Shown here: positions 34,731 to 42,981 of the stretch, in pieces | How positions within the stretch are numbered: the stretch's first letter is position 1 | How the letters are laid out: each line of letters begins with the position of its first letter | NCBI GenBank assembly: GCA_938091085.1 | Contig: CALKOC010000017.1 | Span: 62,001 to 126,000, forward strand | DNA length: 64,000 nucleotides | From: an uncultured Alphaproteobacteria bacterium | GTDB taxonomy: Bacteria > Pseudomonadota > Alphaproteobacteria > RS24 | Reading direction: 5' to 3' | Position numbers and translations under genes: made by a program | Notes under the pieces: generated by a model | Told to the model about the DNA's origin: nothing | The model's database searches: none | Seen by the model: only the letters and a program-made list of their open reading frames with translations

Positions 34731-35633
34731 ATGAGTGATAATTTTATATTTGTTAATGATGTTGGCCCACGGGACGGATTGCAAAATCAGTCCATTCAGG
34801 TAGAGCCGGAAACCCGAATTACATTGATCCAAAAGCTACTTGATGCCGGCGTGCCAGGAGTTGAAGTTGCAAGCTTTGTCAGCCCAAAAGCTGTGCCACG
34901 CATGGCAGGCGCTGGGGAGATTATGACTGCGCTTAAAGGTAGCCCAGCGGCGCTGAGTGTGCTGGTGCCTAATTTAAAAGGCTACGAGATGGCCCGTGAT
35001 GCGGGTGCTAAAATCATTTCCGTCGTGCCATCCGCTACCGAAACCATGAACCGAAAAAATATCAATATGGGTTATGAGGACATACTGGCACTCAGTTGCG
35101 ATTTGATGCAACGTGCCAAGGATGACGGCATCAAAGGCCAGGCTTATGTCTCTGTAGCGTTTGAGTGCCCTTTTGAAGGGCAGGTATCCCAAGACAGAGT
35201 AATGGAAATGACCGAGACTCTGCTGGAAGCCGGCGCACAGGAAATTATCATTGCCGATACAATCGGTGCGGCCAACCCGTCACAGGTTAAAAGCCTGTTT
35301 GACCGCCTCACCGCTTCATTCGATAAAGAAATACTTGCTACCCATTTTCATGATACGCGAGCAATGGGTCTCGCCAATGCTTATGCCGCCATTGAGTGCG
35401 GAATTAGAAAATTTGACGCCTCAATTGGCGGGCTTGGCGGTTGTCCATTCGCACCGGGAGCAGCGGGTAACCTTGCTACCGAAGATCTGGTCAGCATGGC
35501 GCATCAAATGGGCTTTGAAACAGGTATTGATGAGAAAGCTCTCTTGGACATATCAAATTTTGCTGGTGAGATTATTGGTCAGCAGATTGGTGGGCGTATG
35601 GCCGGATGGATGGCCTATCAGATGTCCAAATAA
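34731..35633 (+). CDS. Hydroxymethylglutaryl-CoA lyase-like enzyme
   Basis: 300 residues, TIM-barrel HMGL family. Motifs: NDVGPRDGLQNQ (metal Asp and catalytic Arg), ADTIGAANPSQV, ATHFHDTRAMGLANAYAAIE (His ligands) and GGLGGCPFAPGAAGNLATED with the active-site Cys in the loop. It should cleave HMG-CoA to acetyl-CoA and acetoacetate, or a related 3-hydroxy-3-methyl acyl-CoA such as citramalyl-CoA. It follows the CoA-transferase by 30 bases, and a terminator follows. Confidence 0.93.
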   Translation: MSDNFIFVNDVGPRDGLQNQSIQVEPETRITLIQKLLDAGVPGVEVASFVSPKAVPRMAGAGEIMTALKGSPAALSVLVPNLKGYEMARDAGAKIISVVPSATETMNRKNINMGYEDILALSCDLMQRAKDDGIKGQAYVSVAFECPFEGQVSQDRVMEMTETLLEAGAQEIIIADTIGAANPSQVKSLFDRLTASFDKEILATHFHDTRAMGLANAYAAIECGIRKFDASIGGLGGCPFAPGAAGNLATEDLVSMAHQMGFETGIDEKALLDISNFAGEIIGQQIGGRMAGWMAYQMSK

Positions 35634-35651
35634 GCAAACTGTTTACCCAAT

Positions 35652-35690
35652 AAAAAACCCCCGCCGCAATCTGCGACGGGGGTTTAATTT
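35652..35690. terminator. Bidirectional terminator between HMGL-like and TonB receptor genes
   Basis: AAACCCCCG-C-CGCA (35655-35668) pairs with TGCG-A-CGGGGGTTT (35672-35685), one mismatch, 3-base loop. On the minus strand six T follow the stem; on the plus strand TTTAATTTT follows. It serves both convergent genes. Confidence 0.92.
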
Positions 35691-35705
35691 TGTAGATAGT
35701 CTGAC

Positions 35706-38171
35706 TTAGAAGCTCAGGCTAGCCTCGAGACCGACCAGACGACGTGAGCCCGGTGATACGAAGGAACCTGCAAATTCCGCTGCAGGAATAACTTCTGCAA
35801 GGAACTTCTCATCAAACAAGTTTCTGGCAAATGCCGTAACTTTCAGATTACCATTGGTGATACCAATACGGGCATTCATGACACCGTACTCGTCACGCTC
35901 AGCGATTGAGAAGTCACTAGGAGCAAAACTAGCCCACTGTGAAGCTGTTACACCTTGAACCGTATGGAAATATGTCGGTCCAGTAATTCTGTAGTCAAGA
36001 CGTGCTGAAAACTCAGAACCATTATTCATCGTGTGAGAATAATCTGCACCAATATTAATGGTGTACTCAGATGTATATGGTGATTTGTTACCAACTGTTG
36101 AAACACGTGCTGAATTTGCAGTGATTTCACTGTCCAAATAGTTGAATGAACCGAATAAAGACAAGTCATCACTGACATCATATTTCAAGCTACCTTCAAC
36201 ACCCATGATTTCAACTTCATCGATATTGTTAACAACTCTGAGCAGACCAAAAGTACCGACGAAAAATTCAAAGAATTGCATATCTTCGACTTCTGTGTAG
36301 TAGCCAGCAAATTCATATGTCAAATCGCCTGACGTGCCTTTCACACCAACTTCAAATGCAGTGGATGTTTCTTTTTCATAGTTGTCAGCAATAATAACCT
36401 CAGAGTTAACATTTACGCCATCAACCAGCGTAGGACCGTTAACAAGATTGTTAGAAATAATCTGAGCTGCACCTGAGTTATTAAAACCGCCGGACTTAAA
36501 GCCAATACCTGCATTCGCATAGATATTGGTTTCGTCATTAATGGCATAGTTCATGGAAAACTTAGGCTGAAGCTCATCATAGGTTTCGCTGTCGTCAGCA
36601 ATAGCTGTCAACACGCCATCACCATCAGTATCTTGACCTGGGTTTAGAGCCGCACCTGTAATTGGATCGGCAACTAACGGTACCAAGTTAGTTACTTCGC
36701 GTTCTTCTTCGTCATAACGTAGCGCAAAACCAACATTCAGATTGTCCGAGGCGGCATAATCGAGTGAAGCGAAGATAGCTGTTACTTCAGTTGTGAAGTC
36801 ATCATGATAAAGCTGAGATGTAGGGTTAATAGATGTTGGTCCATTATAGAGGCTATAAAGCACACCCTGTCCAAGATCCGCACCAAGGCTGACACCTACT
36901 TCTCTGTCAATATCGAGCATGTAGACACCTGCCTGCCATTGCAGTGGGCCATCTGTGTTGCTTGCCAATCTGGCCTCAACACTGAAATCGCGTTGGTTTC
37001 TAACCTGATATTGTGAACCATCACAAGTTGTCGGGCTGTAAGGACCATAAGGGAGTGCGGCAATAGCTAGTGAACCTGGCGAATTAAGAGCAAATGCGGC
37101 ATTCGCGGCTGTTGTCGCGGCACATTGTGCAGCAGATGTCGTAGCAGCAGTTGTACCAGAAAGGGCAGCCAATGAGTAACGACCAAAGTCTGCAGATGTT
37201 CCATCAGCCATTAAATCCTGCTCAACATCACTATAGAGCATCCAAGCTGTCAGGATGTGGTTATCCATTTCATGATCAACCTTGGCTGAAAATTCATATG
37301 TTTCCTGATTATTGGTCGGGATGATGTTGCCGTAATAGGCGTCACCATTTTCTTCAAAATCAATGTCATTAACATTTTGTGTGAAGAGTGGGCCAAACGC
37401 AGGAAGCTGGAACGCTGCTCGGAAGTTAATAGACGCACTGTCAACTTTGGCGTAACGCGCTTTGAAATCCCAAGTAGTTGAGTCTAGATCAACAATTAGG
37501 CGGGTATCAATGCCGTATTTTTCAGCATTATCAACGACATCTTTGTTCAAAAACCTGTTGGTGTAAAAACCATCAGTTTCCATTCTGTTGAATGAAACCA
37601 CAAAACCTGAGTTTGAACCGATAGGACCGGATAGATAACCTGACGCGGACTGTGTGCCATGCTCAGCAAGGCTGACTTTGAGATTACCAGTGTACTCATC
37701 AGTCGGCTTCAAGGTTGAGAGGACAATCGCACCGGCGGCGGCATTTCTACCGTAAATCGCGCCCTGTGGACCTTTAAGAATTTCAACCTGGCTCATTGTA
37801 CCGTGGTTTTGGTTCAACTGAGCTGTGTTTGTTTTCAAAATCCCGTCAACAACGAGCGCAACAGAGCTCTCAGCATCACGGGCACCATTCATACCACGAA
37901 TGTTAATCTGACTGTCACCCACTTCGGCAGTGCCGGTAACAATGGTGACACCGGGTGTTAACTGAACAAAATCTTCAGCAAGTTGAGCGCCAGTCTTTTC
38001 CAGGGCTTCGGCAGTTAAAACACTCACAGATGCAGGTACATCTCTGAGACTTTCTGATTGTCGCCGCGCTGTGACAACAATCTCGTCAATGCTTTGAGCA
38101 CTGACAGGCAGGATGGGCATTAGCACTGCTGCAGCACATCCAGACAAAACAAGTGTCTTAAAGTTTCTCAT
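35706..38171 (-). CDS. TonB-dependent outer-membrane receptor
   Basis: 821 residues from the ATG at 38171, which has an AGGGGG Shine-Dalgarno sequence 6 bases upstream. Signal peptide MRNFKTLVLSGCAAAVLMPI, ending near SAQS; then a TonB-box-like start IDEIVVTARRQSESLRDVP, plug motifs QINIRGMNGARD and VEILKGPQGAIYGRNAAAGA, a 22-strand barrel and a C-terminal Phe (LVGLEASLSF). The subfamily is the generic kind found in marine and sphingomonad-type alphaproteobacteria, not an obvious siderophore receptor. Neighbouring catabolic genes suggest import of an organic substrate. Its 5' region holds a palindrome and a 15-bp inverted repeat. Confidence 0.94.
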   Translation of the reverse strand: MRNFKTLVLSGCAAAVLMPILPVSAQSIDEIVVTARRQSESLRDVPASVSVLTAEALEKTGAQLAEDFVQLTPGVTIVTGTAEVGDSQINIRGMNGARDAESSVALVVDGILKTNTAQLNQNHGTMSQVEILKGPQGAIYGRNAAAGAIVLSTLKPTDEYTGNLKVSLAEHGTQSASGYLSGPIGSNSGFVVSFNRMETDGFYTNRFLNKDVVDNAEKYGIDTRLIVDLDSTTWDFKARYAKVDSASINFRAAFQLPAFGPLFTQNVNDIDFEENGDAYYGNIIPTNNQETYEFSAKVDHEMDNHILTAWMLYSDVEQDLMADGTSADFGRYSLAALSGTTAATTSAAQCAATTAANAAFALNSPGSLAIAALPYGPYSPTTCDGSQYQVRNQRDFSVEARLASNTDGPLQWQAGVYMLDIDREVGVSLGADLGQGVLYSLYNGPTSINPTSQLYHDDFTTEVTAIFASLDYAASDNLNVGFALRYDEEEREVTNLVPLVADPITGAALNPGQDTDGDGVLTAIADDSETYDELQPKFSMNYAINDETNIYANAGIGFKSGGFNNSGAAQIISNNLVNGPTLVDGVNVNSEVIIADNYEKETSTAFEVGVKGTSGDLTYEFAGYYTEVEDMQFFEFFVGTFGLLRVVNNIDEVEIMGVEGSLKYDVSDDLSLFGSFNYLDSEITANSARVSTVGNKSPYTSEYTINIGADYSHTMNNGSEFSARLDYRITGPTYFHTVQGVTASQWASFAPSDFSIAERDEYGVMNARIGITNGNLKVTAFARNLFDEKFLAEVIPAAEFAGSFVSPGSRRLVGLEASLSF

Positions 38172-38193
38172 AATCATCCCCCTAAGGATAAGC

Positions 38194-38209
38194 AAATAGT
38201 ATACAATTA
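38194..38209. promoter_or_regulatory. GntR-operator-like site before the TonB receptor
   Basis: AAATAGTATACAATTA matches 14 of 16 bases of the perfect palindrome at 33498-33513. It lies 23 bases before the TonB receptor start codon, so the same FCD-type regulator could control both transcription units. Confidence 0.5.
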
Positions 38210-38246
38210 TTATGTATTTTTAACCCTAAGCACATAATAATTGTAT
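38201..38246 (-). repeat. 15-bp perfect inverted repeat in the TonB receptor 5' region
   Basis: ATACAATTATTATGT (38201-38215) and ACATAATAATTGTAT (38232-38246) are exact reverse complements separated by 16 bases. It may form a hairpin in the receptor leader mRNA or be a double operator; each arm holds one TTGTAT half-site. Confidence 0.75.
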
Positions 38247-38251
38247 GTAAA

Positions 38252-39121
38252 CTAAAATGGTACAGCCCTTTCAGCTTGTGGAAGGATTGTAGTTCTGAAC
38301 ATAAGTCGTTCATGAACACTGTCAAATGGCTCTCTGCGGTGCATTGTGCAGGCATTATCCCACAAAAGCGCATCTCCCAGACGCCAACTATGCTTGTAAA
38401 CAAATTCGTCTTGTAAACACCAATCGAACAACTGTTGTAATATTGCATCACTTTCATCATCAGGTATGCCAGTAATACCAACTGTCATTCCTGGACAAAG
38501 ATAGAGTGCGCGACGACCAGTAACAGGATGTGTACGCACGAGGGGCTGCGTGATTTTTTGTGTCAGACTGGTTTGATTTTCATCTGTTTTGGTTGAATAG
38601 AGATTATTGAAATTCTCATAGGATTGAATTCCCAGCCGTCCATCAATGGTGGCTTTAAGTTCAAGCGGCAAGCGCTCATAGGCTGTTGTCATGTCAGCGA
38701 AATATGTGCACCCACCTTCAGGTGGGATTTTTACAGAGCACAGAAGTGACCCAAGCGCAGGCCTTTTCAGGTAAATCTGATCATAATGCCAACCAACTTC
38801 ACCATCTGCGAGGGCGCCAATAGGCTTACCATCAACATTTATATTCGAAATTTGAAGAATTTCAGGATGCGTTTCATTAAGCCATTCATTACGGATATGG
38901 ATTTCCAAATCCCCTAATTCACGGCTAAAGCCGATTATATCTTCTTTAGATAAGTCCTGATCTCGAAAAAGCAGGATTTGATACCTATTCCAATATGATT
39001 TGATCTGGTTCAATTCATCTTGTGACATCTGGTTGGATAACTTAACCCCGCTTATAATAGCACCAAACGTCTCGGTTATCGGGGTGATGTCTAAATTAAT
39101 CTCATGAGATTTTAAGGACAT
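38252..39121 (-). CDS. TauD/TfdA-family Fe(II)/2-oxoglutarate dioxygenase
   Basis: 289 residues. Iron ligands: the HxD pair in GWHYDQIYLKRP and the distal His in DNACTMHRREPF, with the 2-oxoglutarate-binding Arg in that same segment region. Start region GAIISGVKLSN and LLFRDQDLSKEDIIGFSREL are typical of TauD/TfdA. It could oxidise a sulfonate, aryloxy acid, carnitine-like or other carboxylate; the substrate cannot be read from sequence. It lies 80 bases upstream of the TonB receptor on the same strand, possibly one operon. Confidence 0.92.
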   Translation of the reverse strand: MSLKSHEINLDITPITETFGAIISGVKLSNQMSQDELNQIKSYWNRYQILLFRDQDLSKEDIIGFSRELGDLEIHIRNEWLNETHPEILQISNINVDGKPIGALADGEVGWHYDQIYLKRPALGSLLCSVKIPPEGGCTYFADMTTAYERLPLELKATIDGRLGIQSYENFNNLYSTKTDENQTSLTQKITQPLVRTHPVTGRRALYLCPGMTVGITGIPDDESDAILQQLFDWCLQDEFVYKHSWRLGDALLWDNACTMHRREPFDSVHERLMFRTTILPQAERAVPF

Positions 39122-39198
39122 GGATTTCCTGACGTAAAATTAATGGTATGGACTAAACGTTATACGACTTTTTCACGAGATGCAAATGTTAACGTTGA

Positions 39199-40101
39199 TT
39201 AACTGAGCAAAATCCACACAGAGGTAATAATGAGCGCGATACCCATGATTTCAGAGCGCCCAATTTGTTCTTTGAAAAACCAGAAACTGAAAGCCATGCT
39301 AAAAATAATCTCTACCTGACCCAGCATTCTAACCGGTGCAACACCAATCAGGCTGAAGGCTACAAACCACATAAAGGTAGTAATTGCAGCCACTGTGCCG
39401 GCAAATGTCGATACGCGCCAACTGCGAACACAAGCGAAAAACTCATCCTGACGCCAAATCAGTAGGGCGGCCCCCATAATCACCGTCTGAATAGCAACCG
39501 ACAAAAAGGCTGTAAGTACAGCCCGATGAAGCACATCGAGATAGGGTAAAGTATCCATGGCAATTCGAAAGAAAACCGAGCACCCACCAAGTGCAAGACC
39601 AGCAAGTAAACCAAGGGCGACTGAATTGGCTTTTTGTCGCCAATTCGTTGCGGCATCGCCCTTATTCCGGCTGATAGATATAATGTAGACGCCTAGAAAA
39701 CTGATTGAAATGGCAATCACAACCTTAATATCTGGTACGAGCGAGAGCAGAACCAGCTCAAACAAGGCAGCCTGAATGGCATCAGTTTTAGACAGAGCAA
39801 TCGAGGTAGCAAAATTACGTTGCTCGAAGGCCTTACCGAGAATAATCGTAAAAAGAATTTGAATTATCGCCGCCGGCACCAACCATAAATAAAATTCGGT
39901 AGGCAAATGAAGCGTTCGAATATCATAATCTTGAAAAATAAATAGCAACAGAAGAAGGGACGCAGGAAAGCCATAAAGGAAGCGCACATATGCACTACCA
40001 TAAAGCCCAAGCTCCTGACGGTAGCGTTTCTGAATGACAGATCTTAATGCTTGTCCAAAAGCCGCGGTAAAAGTGGCGAGGACCCAGAAAATACTCTCCA
40101 A
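39199..40101 (-). CDS. EamA/DMT-superfamily transporter
   Basis: 300 residues, ten hydrophobic helices in two repeats. The start is TTG at 40101; no in-frame ATG precedes it, and an AAGGATGAG stretch lies about 10 bases upstream. Segments such as LPTEFYLWLVPAAIIQILFT and ARMLG-like VGVAPVRMLGQVEIIFSMAF, then GRSEIMGIALIITSVWILLS, are typical of drug/metabolite transporters. In this setting it might move a pathway intermediate or the substrate across the inner membrane. Reads in the same direction as the dioxygenase, with a 77-base gap. Confidence 0.9.
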   Translation of the reverse strand: MESIFWVLATFTAAFGQALRSVIQKRYRQELGLYGSAYVRFLYGFPASLLLLLFIFQDYDIRTLHLPTEFYLWLVPAAIIQILFTIILGKAFEQRNFATSIALSKTDAIQAALFELVLLSLVPDIKVVIAISISFLGVYIISISRNKGDAATNWRQKANSVALGLLAGLALGGCSVFFRIAMDTLPYLDVLHRAVLTAFLSVAIQTVIMGAALLIWRQDEFFACVRSWRVSTFAGTVAAITTFMWFVAFSLIGVAPVRMLGQVEIIFSMAFSFWFFKEQIGRSEIMGIALIITSVWILLS

Positions 40102-40139
40102 AGGAGACTCATCCTTATTTTATATCGTTTTACGGCGCT

Positions 40140-41684
40140 TTACTCTGCGGCTTCATTGTCGGTATTACCGGAAACCAACTCATCACCATGACAGCCCTTG
40201 GCACAGCAACGTCCCGGCTGGCGGTCAATCTTCATGCCCTTGCCAAGCTCCAGTGCATTGCGATCAAACAAAGCCTGAACAAGGTCTCGTCTTGCCTGAA
40301 CATTATAATTGCGCAAAATTTCAAGCTTCATAGCTTCTGGCGACCCGCCGCCATGCAGACTGATTACTGAATACCAACCACCGGTTTCGGACGCAGTTAA
40401 ATCCTCTATAAATCGCGCCACATTGGCTCGATGCTCATAGGTCACATCAGGACTACCGCGCAAGACATCTTGAAGGACTGCCGCCGTTGACGGATTGTGG
40501 TCTTCATCGGGCCCGGGGAGCGCCACGACCAAACCGCCGGAAAGGTCATGCGCCAGACGATGCATGTCATAAATCTGATTTGCCAATAACAGTTTGCCAA
40601 TATTGGAATAAATTTGGTCAGGGCGGAAATTCCCTGCTTCATCATGAACGCCCATAGTCGAGGCAGCTATTCCGCAGGCATAAAAACCCTCGGTAATTTT
40701 GATTAAATCGACCATCTTTTCACGCATATGGCCTTTTTTCTCGACATCCAGCCCGTTGGCTTCAGCCATCATAGCGCCTGCACCGATCAGCAAATCACCA
40801 AAACCTGCGCGCGCACCAATACAACTATGGCGGTGATGCGTGGCATAATGAGTTGTCATAATGTGCGCTTCTTCAATTTCGCCATCAATAAACACTTTGT
40901 CATATGGGACAAATACATTGTCAAAATGAGCGACACCCACTGCCTGAGCAAATTTAGCGCTCATTTTGGCTGCCGGGTTTTCAGGACGGCCCGCAGGTCG
41001 CGCGACAATAGTAATGCCCTCCGCATCAACAGGCACGGCACAAGCGACAGTGAAATCCTTGTCATCTTCCTGCATTCGACGGCAGGGCATGACGAGAAAC
41101 TCATGCATGTAAGGCGCACCAGTAATAATGGCTTTCACACCGGAAATCACAATACCGTCTTTGCGGCGCTCGGTGACATGTACATAGGCGTCACGAACTT
41201 CCTGCTGGGATGGGCGTTTTGAACGGTCGCCTTTTCCGTCTGTCATCGCCACACCGACAGAAAGGTCATTTTCTTGGACATGTTGGATATAGGCCAGAAG
41301 GCGGTCATGGTTTTCGCCGCCCGTACGCTCGCTAATCCGCCATGTTGCCTCATAAAGCGCGTTAAACGCATCATGTGTCAAATAACGCTGAGCGCAGCCG
41401 GCAAACTGGCAGGTCAGGCGAACAGCTTCGAGTTTTTCAAGCAAATCCTGCCGACTGCGGTTGATAGCAAGGAGACGGTTCGTGGTTTCGCCATTGACGC
41501 CCTTGGCTGTCATCATATCTTTATAGTCATCGACAAGAGCAAAATCATAGGTGATACCCGTGGCATTCACACCTGGCGCAAAACCGGGCTCATCCGCTAC
41601 GGACTCCACCAAATTACCGCCCAAATAGACTTTTGGAGATAAGCGACGGAGAGATTCTCTGTATTCTTCAGATGTCATAAGCAT
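40140..41684 (-). CDS. 4-hydroxyphenylacetate 3-hydroxylase-family flavoprotein, 4-hydroxybutyryl-CoA-dehydratase-like
   Basis: 514 residues. It starts MLMTSEEYRESL, very like clostridial 4-hydroxybutyryl-CoA dehydratase (AbfD), and shares HVQENDLSVGVAMTDGKGDR, KRREDGIV-like RRKDGIVISGVKA and LAHDLSGGLVVALPG. However, of the four [4Fe-4S] ligands of AbfD (Cys99, Cys103, His292, Cys299, from the literature), I align Cys97 and His284 as kept, but Tyr101 and Ala291 as replacements. So it probably lacks that cluster and is a FAD-dependent hydroxylase or isomerase on an acyl or aromatic substrate. Extra C-terminal cysteines (GRCCAKGC) are unexplained. Divergent from the second CoA-transferase. Confidence 0.82.
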   Translation of the reverse strand: MLMTSEEYRESLRRLSPKVYLGGNLVESVADEPGFAPGVNATGITYDFALVDDYKDMMTAKGVNGETTNRLLAINRSRQDLLEKLEAVRLTCQFAGCAQRYLTHDAFNALYEATWRISERTGGENHDRLLAYIQHVQENDLSVGVAMTDGKGDRSKRPSQQEVRDAYVHVTERRKDGIVISGVKAIITGAPYMHEFLVMPCRRMQEDDKDFTVACAVPVDAEGITIVARPAGRPENPAAKMSAKFAQAVGVAHFDNVFVPYDKVFIDGEIEEAHIMTTHYATHHRHSCIGARAGFGDLLIGAGAMMAEANGLDVEKKGHMREKMVDLIKITEGFYACGIAASTMGVHDEAGNFRPDQIYSNIGKLLLANQIYDMHRLAHDLSGGLVVALPGPDEDHNPSTAAVLQDVLRGSPDVTYEHRANVARFIEDLTASETGGWYSVISLHGGGSPEAMKLEILRNYNVQARRDLVQALFDRNALELGKGMKIDRQPGRCCAKGCHGDELVSGNTDNEAAE

Positions 41685-41734
41685 AGCATCACCTTTAAGT
41701 TTGAATTTTTAACATAGTTCAGTTATAGAAAACA

Positions 41735-41754
41735 GTCCAGCATATAGTCTGGAC
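41735..41754. promoter_or_regulatory. Inverted repeat in a divergent promoter region
   Basis: GTCCAG (41735-41740) and CTGGAC (41749-41754) form a perfect 6-bp inverted repeat with an 8-base centre, 14 bases before the CoA-transferase start at 41769. Its right half reads TAGTCTGGAC; the same 10 bases, reverse-complemented, recur at 51524-51533 before the second amidase gene. Confidence 0.45.
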
Positions 41755-41768
41755 AATTGGAGAATATA

Positions 41769-42959
41769 ATGACGCAATCTCATACAGAAAAAAATATCCG
41801 CCCAGCTCCCGGCGCACTGAACGGCCTCAAAGTCTTGGATTTGGCAACTTTTATAGCCGGGCCTTATTGCGCGACATTTCTGGCAGAATTTGGTGCAGAT
41901 GTCGTCAAAGTTGAGCTCCCCGGCTCCGGCGACCCGGTCAGAAAATTTGGAACACCCACAGAATGTGGGGATACACTGGTCTGGATGAGTGAAGGAAGAA
42001 ACAAAAGATCTATTGAACTGGATTTACGTTCTCCAGAGGGAGCGGAAACACTCAAAAAACTCGTCGCTGAGGCTGATGTTCTATGCGAAAACTTTCAGGT
42101 CGGCACACTTGAGAAATGGGGTCTTGGTGCGGATATTCTTCAGGAAATTAACCCCGCACTCATCATTGCACGCATTACAGCATACGGGCAGACCGGGCCA
42201 TATCGCCATCGCCCTGGATTTGGGCGCATTGCCAATGCATTTAGCGGCATCTCTTACTTGTGCGGCGAACCCGACGCACCGCCCGCCTCCCCTGGCACGG
42301 CTACATTGTCCGATTATATGTCCGGCGTTTATGCGGCATTAGGCGTTCTGGTCGCCCTGCAGTCGCGCGCCAAAACAGGTAGCGGACAAATTGTGGATGT
42401 CGGCCTGTACGAAAGTGTTTTCCGAATTCTGGACGAGTTGGCTCCGGCCTATGCCTATAAAGATTTTGTTCGTGAACGCATGGGCGCAGGAACAGTTAAC
42501 GCAGTGCCGCACAGCCATTACCCATCTAAAGACGGGTTGTGGGTGGCGATTGCCTGTACGAATGACAAAATTTTTAATCGCCTTGCCGGGCTGATGGAAC
42601 GAAATGATGTAACCGGTGATGGTATTTACGGCACGATTGCGATGCGCGAAGCCAAGCGTGCAGAGGTGGATGCTTTTGTAACAAATTGGACAACTGGCTT
42701 GACGCGCGATGAAATTCTGAAAGCTTGTGAAACCGCTGAAGTGCCCTGCGGCCCGGTTTATTCGATTGAGGAAATTTTCAATGACCCGCAATATAAAGCC
42801 CGTGAGAATTTAGTCGAAATTAACGACCCGCGCCTTGGCTCAATAACCCTGCCGAATGTCTGCCCACGTCTCACAGAGACACCGGGTCAAATTAGCTGGG
42901 CAGGTCGCGCTCTGGGTGCAGATACGGAAGATGTATTAAAGGATTGGCTCGGCGAGTAG
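41769..42959 (+). CDS. Class III CoA-transferase (CaiB/BaiF family), second copy
   Basis: 396 residues from the ATG at 41769, with GGAG about 7 bases upstream; the TTG at 41757 is less likely. Motifs LDLATFIAGPYCATFLAEFG, GADVVKVELPGSGDPVR, GRNKRSIELDLRSPEG and GSGQIVDVGLYESVF are family-typical. It differs clearly from the copy at 33540, so substrate and partner genes likely differ. It is divergent from the AbfD-like gene and convergent with the CitE-like gene, and could activate the acid used by either. Confidence 0.92.
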   Translation: MTQSHTEKNIRPAPGALNGLKVLDLATFIAGPYCATFLAEFGADVVKVELPGSGDPVRKFGTPTECGDTLVWMSEGRNKRSIELDLRSPEGAETLKKLVAEADVLCENFQVGTLEKWGLGADILQEINPALIIARITAYGQTGPYRHRPGFGRIANAFSGISYLCGEPDAPPASPGTATLSDYMSGVYAALGVLVALQSRAKTGSGQIVDVGLYESVFRILDELAPAYAYKDFVRERMGAGTVNAVPHSHYPSKDGLWVAIACTNDKIFNRLAGLMERNDVTGDGIYGTIAMREAKRAEVDAFVTNWTTGLTRDEILKACETAEVPCGPVYSIEEIFNDPQYKARENLVEINDPRLGSITLPNVCPRLTETPGQISWAGRALGADTEDVLKDWLGE

Positions 42960-42981
42960 TAATCAACGGAATGCATAAACC

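Noticed and set aside
38182-38481. 99-codon open frame on the minus strand
   Set aside because: Overlaps the 3' end of the dioxygenase gene in another frame and the receptor's promoter region; no supporting signals.
40728-41222. 164-codon open frame on the plus strand
   Set aside because: Antisense to the AbfD-like gene, no ribosome-binding site and no domain.
40140-41684. Call as true 4-hydroxybutyryl-CoA dehydratase
   Set aside because: Two of the four iron-sulfur ligands appear replaced (Tyr101, Ala291), so only the wider flavoprotein family is claimed.
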